Shown: positions 45,672 to 54,773 of the stretch, in pieces
How the letters are laid out: every line of letters starts with the position of its first letter
Position numbering within the stretch: the first letter of the stretch is position 1
Source of the DNA: Streptomyces sp. CB02959
GTDB lineage: Bacteria; Actinomycetota; Actinomycetes; Streptomycetales; Streptomycetaceae
Length of the DNA stretch: 64,000 nt
Direction: 5' to 3'
Assembly (NCBI RefSeq): GCF_002803155.1
Contig: NZ_NNBP01000007.1
Span: 211,535 to 275,534 of the forward strand
Notes under the pieces: model-generated
What the model was told of the DNA's origin: nothing
The model's input: the letters and a program-made list of their open reading frames with translations, nothing else
Databases searched by the model: none
Program-made: the position numbers and the translations under genes

Positions 45672-47074
45672 CCGACACCAGCCCCAGCTCCGCGGCCTCG
45701 GCGCCGCTGCACGACCTGTCCGCACTGCCCTGGTGGCGGCCCCTCCTCGTCCAGGCGGTGGGCCTGGACGAGGAAGCCGACCCCACCCTGGCCGCCTTCG
45801 GCCGGCAGCTCCTGACGGCCTTCGAGGAGCAGGGACACACCGTGGTGCAGCACTCGCACGGCGACATCGACCTGCTCCTGGTCGCCACCCGCATCCCCGA
45901 CGGCCCGGAACCACTGCGCGACCGGCTGCCCGAACAGATGCCGCCACTCGCCGTCACAGCCTGCCAGGAACACGGCCTGCGGGTGGGCTCGCGCCAGGTC
46001 GTGCTCCTCGCCGAGATCCCCGAGCGGCTGAGCCCGCTGCCGCACGCGGAGGTGGTGGAGACCGCCCGCACCGCCATGGCCCGCGCAGCGGCTCCCAAGG
46101 TCCTGTTCGTCACCAGAGGCGAGTGCCCCGGCCAGGTCGAGGAGGTCACCTTCTGCACCATGGAAGGCGGGCACCCCACCGAGACGGCGCCGCAAGCCGC
46201 GGACCGCATGCGCGACCGCCTGGTGGCCGCCGCCTGCGCCCGCAACATCTCCGACAGCTACCAGACGGTGCCCAACGCCGTACCGGCTCGGGTGTGGGAC
46301 GCCAGCCCCGCCCCCGCGCAGCTCGCACGCGCCGGCCGCACGATGGGCGAACTGGGACTGCTGCCGCCGCCCACCGACATCAGCCGCTACGTATCGGCCG
46401 AACTGGCCCGTCTGTACGAGCAGTACATGGGCTGGAAACGGCTGAGCGAAGGCATGCTCTTCCTCGTCGACCCCGACCTCGACGCCCTGGTGGTGAGCGC
46501 CTCCGGTAGCTGGGACGTCGACAAGCGGAACCTCAACCCCGACGACGTCACCATCGTCGCGCTCGACCCACCGCACAGCCCGCTGCGCGTCCTCGCGCCC
46601 GAAGGCCGGCGCCCGCTCGGGCCATCGGTGGAGGCATGGGAGGTACGGGCCTTCCTCCATGCCGCCCCGAAGGTCCGGGTCACCCGCACGACGTCCGGTG
46701 CCTGGGCGCCGCACCCGGACGGCGAACGCGAAGTCCCGCTCATCCGGGCCGGAATCCACGCCCACGTCGGCGTGGAACGCACCGACCACGCGCACATCGA
46801 GACCGTTCCGCCGAACCGGGAGAGCTACCCCTACGGTTTCGGCTGCGGCAGCGATCTGACAGCCGACGTCGCCGCCGACACCGTCCGGCGCTCGCGCGCC
46901 GTCCACGACCCCGACGACCCGAGGCACTACGTGCGCTGGCCGATGCTCTACCACGGTGAGATGGCCGTGGAGCTGTGGAAGCCCGCACTGCCCGCCGAAC
47001 CACTGAGCGGACTGCTCGACGTCTTCGCCACATCGGTCGGCTTCCGCACCGACCACATCGAACAGCCGGTGTGA
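45668..47074 (+). CDS. unknown protein coupled to the PKS
   Basis: 468 residues. GTG overlaps the PKS stop, and its own TGA overlaps the next GTG, so the three genes are translated as a unit. No signal peptide or membrane span. Notable segments: VLFVTRGECPGQVEEVTFCTMEGGHPTE, a central VSASGSWDVDKRNLNPDDVTIVAL that faintly recalls class II aldolase/adducin proteins, AGIHAHVGVERTDHAHIE with several His, and ESYPYGFGCGSDL. Because the PKS lacks a release domain, this protein may act on the bound or released chain (inference). No family can be assigned with confidence. Confidence 0.75.
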   Translation: MTDTSPSSAASAPLHDLSALPWWRPLLVQAVGLDEEADPTLAAFGRQLLTAFEEQGHTVVQHSHGDIDLLLVATRIPDGPEPLRDRLPEQMPPLAVTACQEHGLRVGSRQVVLLAEIPERLSPLPHAEVVETARTAMARAAAPKVLFVTRGECPGQVEEVTFCTMEGGHPTETAPQAADRMRDRLVAAACARNISDSYQTVPNAVPARVWDASPAPAQLARAGRTMGELGLLPPPTDISRYVSAELARLYEQYMGWKRLSEGMLFLVDPDLDALVVSASGSWDVDKRNLNPDDVTIVALDPPHSPLRVLAPEGRRPLGPSVEAWEVRAFLHAAPKVRVTRTTSGAWAPHPDGEREVPLIRAGIHAHVGVERTDHAHIETVPPNRESYPYGFGCGSDLTADVAADTVRRSRAVHDPDDPRHYVRWPMLYHGEMAVELWKPALPAEPLSGLLDVFATSVGFRTDHIEQPV

Positions 47075-47910
47075 CCGTGCCCACCGCACTGATCACCGGA
47101 GCGTCCTCCGGCATCGGCCGGGCCTTCGCGGAACAACTGGCCCGACGCGGCTACGACCTCATCGCCGTGGCGCGCACCCGCAGCGCCCTGGACGACCTTG
47201 CCCGGACCGTTCGCACCTCGGCCGGAGTGCACGTCGAGACCATGGCCGTCGACCTCGCCACCGCCGGCGGTTGTGCGACTGTGGAGCGTCGGCTCACTGC
47301 CGGGGAAGCCGTCGACTTCCTCGTCAACAGCGCCGGGACCGTACTGAGTCGGCCGTTCCAGGCCAACGACGTAGCCGACGAAGCGACTCTGCTCGACCTC
47401 AACATCCGCGCCGTCATGCGGTTGACCCATGCCGCTCTGCCCCGCATGATCGAGCGCCGGTCCGGCCAGGTGGTGAACGTCTCCTCCTTCACCGCACTGG
47501 GCATCGGCGGTCTGGCCACCACCTATCCCGCCAGCAAGGCATGGGTACTCGCCTTCACCGAGGCCGTCGCCCGCTCCAGGGAGGTCGTCACCAGCGGCGT
47601 CCGCATGATGACGCTCCTCCCCGGCTTCACCGCCACCGACTTCTTCGACCGCAACCAGCTCGGCACGCTCAATCTTCCTTCCTGGGCCTGGCTGAGCCCC
47701 GGACACGTGGTCGCCACCGCCCTGAGCGACCTTGCCCGTGGCCGTTACGTCAGCATCCCCAGTCGCCGCTACAAGTGCGCAAGCTGGGCCCTGCGCCACC
47801 TGCCACACCCCCTCATCCGGCCTTTCACCTGGGATTTCACCAACCCGAGCGCGCTCTGGCGCGACCCTCGTCGCCACCGACACGGCACACGGACCCAGGA
47901 CCATCCCTGA
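47071..47910 (+). CDS. short-chain dehydrogenase/reductase of the PKS operon
   Basis: 279 residues. GTG 47071 overlaps the preceding stop; GTG 47077 is possible. SDR motifs: ALITGASSGIGRAFAEQLARRGYDLIAVART, NSAGTV, VVNVSSFTALG with catalytic Ser, TYPASKAW with Tyr/Lys, and LLPGFTATDFFD. The C terminus is basic. The type (DltE-like, NADP-preferring by the Arg after the second strand) often acts on acyl or keto substrates. It may reduce or oxidise the polyketide product. Confidence 0.87.
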   Translation: MTVPTALITGASSGIGRAFAEQLARRGYDLIAVARTRSALDDLARTVRTSAGVHVETMAVDLATAGGCATVERRLTAGEAVDFLVNSAGTVLSRPFQANDVADEATLLDLNIRAVMRLTHAALPRMIERRSGQVVNVSSFTALGIGGLATTYPASKAWVLAFTEAVARSREVVTSGVRMMTLLPGFTATDFFDRNQLGTLNLPSWAWLSPGHVVATALSDLARGRYVSIPSRRYKCASWALRHLPHPLIRPFTWDFTNPSALWRDPRRHRHGTRTQDHP

Positions 47911-47985
47911 CACGCGGCCCCACGCCGCCTTGGGCGTTTGCCGGGAAGTGAGCCACCGTCTGGGTTCCAGCACCCGGTAGAAGGG

Positions 47986-48015
47986 GGCGGAAGCTGTCTG
48001 GTTCCAGCTTCCGCC
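47986..48015 (+). terminator. terminator of the PKS operon
   Basis: GGCGGAAGCTG, 8-nt loop, CAGCTTCCGCC: an 11-bp perfect stem about 75 bp past the SDR stop. A further outer pairing of GAAGTGAG (47945-47952) with CTCACTTC (48015-48022) is possible, and TTTAT follows. Confidence 0.72.
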
Positions 48016-48025
48016 TCACTTCTTT

Positions 48026-48533
48026 ATGGTCGATGGTGCCGCCAAGGGGATCCCCGCAGGACATGTCCACCGCCCTGGCGAGCGAACTGACCGACGCCGC
48101 AGCGCACTGGATCCTCGACGCCCAGGCCGCACAGCGGCTCCAGGACGCCCTCAACAGCCTGCGACCGCCACAGGCGTGATGCGGCTCTCACGATCCGGAC
48201 AAGCACCTCCGGCACGGTCGGCCAGGGCCCGCCAGCCGTCCAGGCCGACCGTGCGGCGCCCTCGACGAGTGAGTTCCCGGACTCGATGGTCAGCTTCACC
48301 GCGGCGCCGTCGGCAGCCCAACGCGAGACCTGCTCACCCCATCAGCTCCGCCAGTAGGGCGGGGTCGCCCACCAGCGGCGCAAGCAGACTCTCCACATAC
48401 CTGCGGCGGGCCGCCGGCTCCATGGCTGTGACGGCTTCACGCACCAGGCTCAAGACAGATCCCGCAGGGACGTTATGCGATCGGCGGGACAGGACCTACT
48501 AGCCTTGGGCAACTCGACGAGGATGGAGGGTTC
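48026..48533. other. gap with two short gene remnants
   Basis: On the plus strand 48063-48179 reads MSTALASELTDAAAHWILD and LQDALNSLRPPQA, 38 residues without RBS. On the minus strand 48334-48444 reads VREAVTAMEPAARRRYVESL and GDPALLAELMG, which looks like the tail of a larger, perhaps regulatory, protein. Both are probably fragments. Confidence 0.35.
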
Positions 48534-49313
48534 ATGACCGGGGCGGGCAGACTCGACGGCAAGAGGGCTCTGGTGATCGGTGGTGGCGGGACGGGGATCG
48601 GTCGCGCCGTCATCCGTGCCTACGCCGCCGCCGGGGCGGGAGTGGTGGTGGCCGACGTGGACGCCGCACGGGCAACCGAGGCGGCAGACGAGTTGCGGAC
48701 GGCCGGATACACCGCCCATGCGATCAGCGGCGACGTCCGCTCACGTGAACAGCTCGACGACATGATCGTCGGCGCGGCGGAACGACTCGGCGGTCTGGAC
48801 ACCCTGGTCACGGTGGTCGGCGGGCAGGTGGCGTTCGTGCCCGCGGTCAAGCTCCACGAGATGAGCGACGAGGACTGGGAGACCGTCTACGACCTGAACC
48901 TGCGCTACGTGGCTCGCGCCGTACGGCGCGTACTTGGCCTGTTCCTGGAACAAGGAACGGGCGGGAACATCGTCAGCATCGGCTCGGTCACCGGATTCAT
49001 GGCCGCACCGAAGCAGGCCGGATACGGCGCGGCGAAGGCCGGCCTCAACAGCCTGGCGCGCACCGTTGCGGCCGAGTACGCAGCCGACGGCATCCGGATG
49101 AACGTTGTCGCAGGTGGAGCGATCAGCACCGGAGTCAACAACGCCAACCCCGCCGGCGACTGGGTCCCGGAGATTCCAGCAGGCCGCTACGGCACGTCGG
49201 AGGAGATGGCCGCTGCGACCGTCTACCTGGCCTCGGACGAGGCACGCTATGTCACCGGCCAGCAGATCGTCCTGGACGGGGGAGTCTCCGTCCGCGGCCC
49301 GTTCCCCGAATAG
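48534..49313 (+). CDS. SDR family oxidoreductase
   Basis: 259 residues, ATG after GGATGGAGGG. ALVIGGGGTGIGRAVI is the cofactor loop. TVVGGQ stands where the usual NNAG is found, VSIGSVTGFMAAP carries Ser, GYGAAKAGLN carries Tyr/Lys, and VTGQQIVLDGGVSVRGPF closes the FabG-like fold. The NNAG-to-VVGG change is unusual, since that Asn helps the proton relay. Monocistronic; substrate unknown. Confidence 0.85.
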   Translation: MTGAGRLDGKRALVIGGGGTGIGRAVIRAYAAAGAGVVVADVDAARATEAADELRTAGYTAHAISGDVRSREQLDDMIVGAAERLGGLDTLVTVVGGQVAFVPAVKLHEMSDEDWETVYDLNLRYVARAVRRVLGLFLEQGTGGNIVSIGSVTGFMAAPKQAGYGAAKAGLNSLARTVAAEYAADGIRMNVVAGGAISTGVNNANPAGDWVPEIPAGRYGTSEEMAAATVYLASDEARYVTGQQIVLDGGVSVRGPFPE

Positions 49314-49476
49314 CCGGCCGAACAAGAGAAGATGACGCTGCGTAGGCAACCACAGCGGTTCGCGCAGCAGCGGCAGAACCCGCAATGGTGGCCACGGAGT
49401 TGTCGTAGGAGCGGTCGAGCATCATCGGCAGCAGGTAGGCGGTCGATGGAGGCGGACCACTGCAGGTTGTCGCCGA

Positions 49477-50439
49477 TCAGGGCGCGGTGGACGCAGTAGA
49501 GGCGGTTGTTGTAGATGGCCATGGCGGCGGGTTGGCGCCGGAGTGGAGGTTGACGGCGACCGGGGCGCCCCAGCCGTCCTTCGTGGTGAAGCTGATCCGC
49601 ATGAGGTTGGAGACCAGGCGGGTGCTGAGGGTGCCTCGGACGAAGAGGTTGGTGACTTCGAGGTCGGGGACGTTGACGGTGACGAGGCTGGTGAGGGTGC
49701 GTTCGACGGAGGTGTTGCCGGACTGTGCGATGCCGCGCAGGTAGAAGGGGGTGGTCTGTTTGAGGTTGGGGACGGTGTAGGTACGGACGTTGGTGACGTC
49801 GATCTCGGCAGTGCCGTAGAGGAGTTTGTAGGTGGCGTTGTCGGAGGCTTGCCAGGTCAGTGTGGTGCTGCCGCTGTGTTCGAGGGCGATGGGGTCGGCC
49901 TTGAGGTTGGCGAGGGTGAAGTCCGGGGGGAACTTGCCGACCGTGAGGGTGTCGATGTCGTCGCGCCAGCTGGCGGTTCCTTCCCGTCGCCAGCTGACGA
50001 TGACGGTGAGGGGGACGGTTCCGACCTGGCGGTTGACGGGGATGTTGCGGAGCTGGATGGTCACGCCCTGGCCGGGCTCGACGGTGGCCGCTCCACCAGG
50101 AGGGTTGAAGACGATCTCCTGTTCGGCCTCGTTGTGGGCGGGGGGCCAACTGGCGCCGTCGTGGTTGACGGTGGCTTCGATGTCACGAAAGTGCTCGGTC
50201 AGTGAGTGGGCGAGGTCGCCGACCGGAAATCCGACGGTGATGCGCTGGATCTCGATGGTGTTGAAGTTCAGTGCGCTGCCGACGATGACGATGTCGCCGT
50301 GTTCGAGGGCGCCTTGAGCCGGGGAGACCCGCAGCGGGTCGGGTTGGGTGGTCAGTTCGTAGACCAGCCCGGATTGGTCGGCGGAGGCGGGTGCGGCTCC
50401 GTCGGGGGCGGCGACTGTCTGGGAGACGGTCAGGCTCAT
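49477..50439 (-). CDS. beta-sandwich protein, probably disrupted at its C terminus
   Basis: 320 residues from ATG 50439 (GGAG before it), overlapping the stop of the upstream frame (ATGA). It contains repeated beta-type segments (SGLVYELTTQPDPLRVSPAQG, VTIQLRNIPVNRQVG, SGSTTLTWQASDNATYKLLYG, LTSLVTVNVPDLEV), like Ig/CARDB-type folds. After NLHSGANP the frame turns to low-complexity. The minus frame shifted by one continues with AMAIYNNRLYCVHRALIGDN at about 49450-49530, which looks like the true continuation. A frameshift near 49535 is likely. Function unknown. Confidence 0.55.
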   Translation of the reverse strand: MSLTVSQTVAAPDGAAPASADQSGLVYELTTQPDPLRVSPAQGALEHGDIVIVGSALNFNTIEIQRITVGFPVGDLAHSLTEHFRDIEATVNHDGASWPPAHNEAEQEIVFNPPGGAATVEPGQGVTIQLRNIPVNRQVGTVPLTVIVSWRREGTASWRDDIDTLTVGKFPPDFTLANLKADPIALEHSGSTTLTWQASDNATYKLLYGTAEIDVTNVRTYTVPNLKQTTPFYLRGIAQSGNTSVERTLTSLVTVNVPDLEVTNLFVRGTLSTRLVSNLMRISFTTKDGWGAPVAVNLHSGANPPPWPSTTTASTASTAP

Positions 50440-51660
50440 GCGTGTTCTCCGGTGGTGTGGTCGGTGCTGGTGACGGCGTCGCCGAGCAGGAGGTAGCCGG
50501 ATCGCAGGTCGGGGTGGCTGAAGGGGGTTGCGGTGGGGTCGGGCGAGGTGAGGGGCAGGGTGCGCCAGCCATCGGTGGCGGGTTCCGCCCAGGACCAGGT
50601 GCCGGCCGCGGTGGCTGGGGTGGGGATGAGGGCGGTGCCGTGGGCTTCGTCGGTCTGGAGTGGCCCGGCGCGGAAGGCGACGGCCATGCGGGCCAGGGCG
50701 CGGGCGGTGAATTCCTGGGGGATGTGGACGGTGCCGGTGGGCAGGACGTCGGTGGTGGCGTGCACGGGTACCCGTGGGTCCACCAGGAGCGTGGTGTTGA
50801 GGGGCTCGCCGGCGACGGAGACGGTGAAGGGTGGTTCGCCGTCGGTGGGGATGGGGCGGAGGAAGCCGTCGTGTTCGTCGACGGGGTCCACGACGGTGTC
50901 GAGGTGGTCGTAGTTGTCGTCGATGATCATGCCGATGAGGCCGTCGTCGGTGCGGTGGGGGTCGCCGAGTCGCACGAACCAGGGGTAGTCGGTGAGGTCC
51001 GGTGGTGGCGGGGCGGCGACCTGGCTCCAGGCGACGGTGGTGCGGGCCGGTCCGCACAGTTCGAGGTCGATGCGGGTGCGGACGAGGGCGAGCGGGCGGC
51101 CGAGGAGGAAGCCGAGGCCGGGGTCCTGGGGGCCGTCGGGGTCGATGGTGGTCAGCGCGTCGTCCAGGGTGGCGCGGACGGCGTGGAGCACGGCCGGGCC
51201 TCGGCTTCGGATCGCGTCGAGGAAGGCGTGTGCGTGCGGGGAAACGGCTTCGAGCTGGTCGAGTTCGGTGATCAGGGAGCCCGGTAGCGGGGCCCAGGCG
51301 AGCCGCTGCTCCCGCGTTCAACCGGGCCAGCATCTCGCGCTGCACGGCATCCGGCTGCCCGGAGCCGGTGACGCGGCGGCGCAGGAGCAGATCGGGGCGG
51401 GAGTCCGGGCCGGTGGCGAGGTTGTGGGCCAGGTCCCCGAAGCCGATACCGGTGTCGTAGACGGACTCGAAGGTCCACGACCACAGCGACACCATGCGCA
51501 GTCCCTCGCCGGGCGGGGCGGTGGCGCCGTCGAGATAGCGCTCGAAGCCGTCGAGAGCCACCAGGTGGACGACGTGCATGCCGCCGTCCACGGCAGGGAA
51601 CCGGTTCGCGACGACCACCGCGTTGAGGTCGTCAGGGTGCGGCTCGGGCTCTGCCTCGCC
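50436..51660 (-). pseudogene. frameshifted and N-terminally truncated protein of unknown function
   Basis: The downstream part (50436 to about 51325) reads TREQRLAWAPLPGS, ELDQLEAVSPHAHAFLDAI, LGFLLGRPLALVRTRIDLEL and ends DHTTGEHA. Upstream, a different frame carries DLNAVVVANRFPAVDGGMHVV, LRMVSLWSWTFESVYD and REMLARLNAG. The two meet near 51310, where a one-base change would join them, and a TGA closes the downstream frame. No start remains before about 51650. It looks like one gene broken by a frameshift and lacking its 5' end. Confidence 0.6.
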
Positions 51661-51963
51661 GCGGGTGTGGGTGGCGTCCGGCGGGCCACCCTCGCGGACG
51701 TGCAGGTGGCTCGTGTCCTGCAGCCCTACCTGGACGTCGAGACCGACGAGGTCACCGCCCGCCGGGTGGCGGTGCACCTGGAGGACTGCCGCCGCTGGGG
51801 GCTGGAGGCGGCCACGTACCGGGAGATCAAGAACTCCCTGGCGCGGCGGGAGAAGTTGGACGCCACGGCAGTGACACGGTTGCGGAGCTTCAGCCAGTCC
51901 CTGCTGCACGATCCGGACGGACGGGATGGCGGTGGGGCCCAAGGGGCTGTTCCCGGGGAGTGA
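51661..51963 (+). pseudogene. C-terminal fragment of an unknown gene, head-to-head with the preceding one
   Basis: A plus frame reads ATLADVQVARVLQPYLDVE, RRVAVHLEDCRRWGLEAATY, REIKNSLARREKLDATAV and RLRSFSQSLLHDPDGRD before its stop at 51963. It is helical, charged and protein-like, but without start or RBS. The opposite-strand protein fades out at the same point, so a deletion or inversion junction near 51650 is likely. Confidence 0.45.
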
Positions 51964-52378
51964 CACGCAGGCCCGCCCTTCTGGCGGCGGTCCCGGTGAG
52001 TCGACCGGCCCTGACTGTTCCTCCCGGCGGCGTGTGGCCTGCCACCGGCGCCAGTTCACAGGACCAGGCTGGCCGCCCGGGCGTGTGCCCGGTACGCGCA
52101 CCGACCGATGTGCGCTGCGGGCCGACGTGCGCTGCGGGCGATCGGGGGATTCCGCGGCGTTTCGGGGGCGATCGCTCCGGACGCGGGGGTTCATTGCGTC
52201 ATATGAAGAGGACACAGAGGTCGGAGACGAGGAGAGGCGCGGGGTGTGATCGGGACGGGGCCTACAACGGCCGTGTGCCCGGCGAACTGCTCGATGTCCG
52301 CTCCGGTGACCTACGTGCTCACCCTGCTCGTCCGCGTTCCGCAGAACAGTTCGCCCAACCACAACCAATGGAGCAGCT
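51964..52378. other. intergenic region before the flavodoxin-like gene
   Basis: 415 bp without a credible gene. The right end holds GGAG, the RBS of the next gene. It probably contains that gene's promoter; no motif could be picked with confidence. Confidence 0.35.
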
Positions 52379-53110
52379 GTGACGATCCCCAACCCCGCCT
52401 CGGTCGAACGTCGCTACGACGACCTGCGCGCGCTGTTCATCAACTGCACCCTCAAACTCACGCCGGAGACCAGCAACACCGAGGGGCTGGTCGACGTCAG
52501 CCGCCGTATCATGGAGCAACAGGGCGTGCGCGTCGACGAGTTCCGCGGTGTCGACCATGATCTCGCACCCGGCGTCTACCCGGACATGACGGATTACGGG
52601 GCGCACAGCGACGCGTGGCCGGTGCTCTACTCGCGCGTGATGGACGCCGACATCCTGGTGCTGGCCGGGCCCATCTGGCTGGGTGACAACAGCTCCGTGA
52701 TGAAGCGGGTCATCGAGCGGCTCTACGCCTGCTCCAGCATCCTCAACGACCAAGGCCAGTACGCGTATTACGGGCGTGTCGGCGGCTGTCTGATCACCGG
52801 GAACGAGGACGGCGCCAAACACTGCGCAATGAACGTCCTCTACTCCCTCCAGCACCTGGGCTACACCATCCCGCCACAGGCGGACGCGGGCTGGGTGGGC
52901 GAAGCCGGCCCGGGGCCGTCCTACCTCGATCCCGGCTCCGGCGGCCCGGAGAACGACTTCACCAAGCGCAACACCACCTTCATGACGTGGAACCTGCTCC
53001 ACCTGGCCCGGTTGCTGAAGGATGCGGGCGGCATCCCGGCCCACGGCAACCAACGCTCCGAGTGGGAGGCGGGCTGCCGCTTCGACTTCCCCAACCCCGA
53101 CTACCGCTGA
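52379..53110 (+). CDS. flavodoxin-fold NAD(P)H-dependent oxidoreductase
   Basis: 243 residues, GTG after GGAG. LRALFINCTLKLTPETSNT is the phosphate loop region of NADPH-dependent FMN reductases. DADILVLAGPIWLGDNSSVMKRVIERL and YGRVGGCLITGNEDGAKHCAMNVLY are the flavin-binding segments of this family. The C terminus is longer than usual. It probably reduces quinones or other small acceptors. Confidence 0.82.
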   Translation: MTIPNPASVERRYDDLRALFINCTLKLTPETSNTEGLVDVSRRIMEQQGVRVDEFRGVDHDLAPGVYPDMTDYGAHSDAWPVLYSRVMDADILVLAGPIWLGDNSSVMKRVIERLYACSSILNDQGQYAYYGRVGGCLITGNEDGAKHCAMNVLYSLQHLGYTIPPQADAGWVGEAGPGPSYLDPGSGGPENDFTKRNTTFMTWNLLHLARLLKDAGGIPAHGNQRSEWEAGCRFDFPNPDYR

Positions 53111-53136
53111 CCGCTCCACACCAGGGGAGCATCACG

Positions 53137-53300
53137 AGATCAGTGCGGTCCGACCTCGATCTCGCCGCCGTCGGTTCCGGCTCTGCCGCGTTCGCGGCCG
53201 CCATTGCTGCCATTGCCACCATTGCCGCCCGGACCAAGGGGCAAGCGCGTGGCCATGATCGAGCGCGGTACGGTCAGCGGCACCTGTGCGAGCAGCCGCG
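53137..53300 (+). pseudogene. mercuric reductase-like N-terminal FAD-binding remnant
   Basis: One frame reads SDLDLAAVGSGSAAFAAAI, the FAD loop of MerA/lipoamide dehydrogenase proteins. After a shift near 53230 another continues KRVAMIERGTVSGTCASS, equivalent to the VGGTC redox motif but with the second Cys lost. The rest of the gene is absent. Confidence 0.65.
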
Positions 53301-53362
53301 TGTGGTCTGAGCAGGTGCTTTTGAACCACAGGGCTCGGAGGTCAGACGGCATTGACGAGGTA

Positions 53363-54220
53363 TCAGGTGGTGGCCAGCAGGAGGTTCTCTCCGCTTGACG
53401 GGCGAAGGCCGTCAGTCCGGTCGGCGAAGTAGCGCTCGGCGAGCGAAGTCCCCGGTACGTGTCGGGCGTCTTTGAAGCCGGATTCGCGTGCCAGTGCCAG
53501 CATCTCCTGCGGGGTGTAGAAGCTGATGAACGGCGTTTCAGATGCTCGCGCGCCTTCCTCGCTCGCCCGGAGGCCGCTGCGGTCTGCGTCGTCGACGAGT
53601 TCGGTCGGCAGCAGGAAGGTCATGGCGAGCGTTGAGCTGGGTGCAAGCCCGGCAATCTGGCGCAGGGTAGCCGCGGTGGCGTCTTTGGTGAGGTACATGG
53701 TGACGCCGGTGGAGACGATGACCGCTGGCCGACCGGGATCGAAGCCAGCCGTGGCCAGCTTCTTCAGCCAGTCTTCGCTCGCCTCGAAGTCGACCGGCAC
53801 CAGGTGCAGCCAGTCAGGGATGCCGTAGCCGAGTTCGACCAGGCGGTGGCGCTTCCATGCCTGGGTGCCGGGCTGGTCGACCTCAAAGATCCGCAGGCGG
53901 GAGGCGAGCTCCGGCTTGCGCTGGGCGAAGGTGTCCAGACCGGCCCCCAGGATGACGTACTGGGTCACGCCCCGGTCGGCCTGCTCAGCGATCAGGTCCT
54001 CGATGAAACGGGCGCGGGCAACGATGGCTGCCCGGAACCCGCTGGTGGCCTGCTGGTCCATGTCCGGGCGGGCGCGCCAGTCATCGCCGGGGGCCACCAG
54101 TTGCAGGCCGATCTGGTCCTCGATCACATGCGGGGGCGGGTCGACCTGAAGGTGCATCGCCCGCCAGAGGGCCGTCCGCACTGCGGTGTTGTCCGGTGCC
54201 TGTATCTGCTCGTGCGCCAT
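53363..54220 (-). CDS. SAM-dependent methyltransferase (leucine carboxyl methyltransferase-like)
   Basis: 285 residues. ATG 54220. Motifs of the PPM1/TcmP class are ATSGFRAAIVARARFIEDL, QYVILGAGLDTFAQR (SAM motif I), RIFEVDQPGTQAWKR, LVPVDFEASEDW and VIVSTGVTMYLTKDA. Bacterial members methylate small molecules or carboxylates. It is the third gene of a small minus-strand operon (RHH regulator, VOC protein, methyltransferase). The target is unknown. Confidence 0.87.
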   Translation of the reverse strand: MAHEQIQAPDNTAVRTALWRAMHLQVDPPPHVIEDQIGLQLVAPGDDWRARPDMDQQATSGFRAAIVARARFIEDLIAEQADRGVTQYVILGAGLDTFAQRKPELASRLRIFEVDQPGTQAWKRHRLVELGYGIPDWLHLVPVDFEASEDWLKKLATAGFDPGRPAVIVSTGVTMYLTKDATAATLRQIAGLAPSSTLAMTFLLPTELVDDADRSGLRASEEGARASETPFISFYTPQEMLALARESGFKDARHVPGTSLAERYFADRTDGLRPSSGENLLLATT

Positions 54221-54241
54221 GGTGTTCCCCCTTCGTCGCAG

Positions 54242-54586
54242 TCAGTTTTTGGCGGGAGCCTGGAGGCTCCACAGGCGCCCGTCGGGGTCGCGGACGGTCA
54301 TCTCCTTGGTCCCGTAATGGGTGTCCTCGAACGGCGTGACCACCTCGACGGCGGGATCGGGACGGAACGCGTCTGCGTCCGGCACCTTCAGCGCGATCCG
54401 CGTCTGGGGCTCTTGGTCCTCGGGAACCTCGGCGATGAACACGTAGGGACCGTCGCCGTTGCGGAGCTGGCCGGAGTTGTGATCCGTCGCGAACTCCAGC
54501 TTGTACCCCAGCTCCTGGAAGAACTTCGCCGCCTTGCCCCAGTTGTGCGTCGTCAGGAACACGGCCTCGATTCCCTCGGTCGTCAT
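54242..54586 (-). CDS. VOC family protein
   Basis: 114 residues from ATG 54586, with GGAGA before it. GIEAVFLTTHNWGKAAKFFQELGYKLEFATDHN is the typical first module; PYVFIAEVPED and MTVRDPDGRLWSLQAP the second. Starts one base after the RHH gene. Related proteins include drug-binding and glyoxalase types. Function unknown. Confidence 0.84.
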   Translation of the reverse strand: MTTEGIEAVFLTTHNWGKAAKFFQELGYKLEFATDHNSGQLRNGDGPYVFIAEVPEDQEPQTRIALKVPDADAFRPDPAVEVVTPFEDTHYGTKEMTVRDPDGRLWSLQAPAKN

Positions 54587-54587
54587 G

Positions 54588-54767
54588 TCAGGTCTCCTTC
54601 TCGGGCGATTGCTGTTTGTCCCCATGGGCGTCGTCGAGGTAAGTGCGCAGCGCGTCAGCAACGAGCGCCGACAACGACATGCCCGACTCGATGGCGCGGT
54701 ACTTGACCTGCTTGATCAGTCCGATCGGCAGGTACACGTTGAACTGCTTGACTTCCTCATCACTCAC
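54588..54767 (-). CDS. ribbon-helix-helix (CopG-like) regulator
   Basis: 59 residues from GTG 54767. [20 protein letters not shown] gives the beta strand and first helix, and [20 protein letters not shown] the second helix of an RHH protein; the tail is polar. It leads a three-gene operon. Its start lies just 7 bp from a cluster of CTAGC palindromes, a likely autoregulatory operator. It could instead be a free antitoxin, but no toxin gene follows. Confidence 0.75.
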   Translation of the reverse strand: MSDEEVKQFNVYLPIGLIKQVKYRAIESGMSLSALVADALRTYLDDAHGDKQQSPEKET

Positions 54768-54773
54768 AAGTGA

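Noticed and set aside
45155..47089. 644-codon minus frame across the PKS end and the unknown gene
   Set aside because: The plus-strand genes overlap as a coupled operon and include the ACP; the minus frame has no motif.
49477..52392. A single 971-codon minus-strand protein
   Set aside because: Only parts look protein-like; the middle is Arg/Pro/His-rich and overlaps the better frame at 50436-51325. It is better explained as separate genes with frameshifts.
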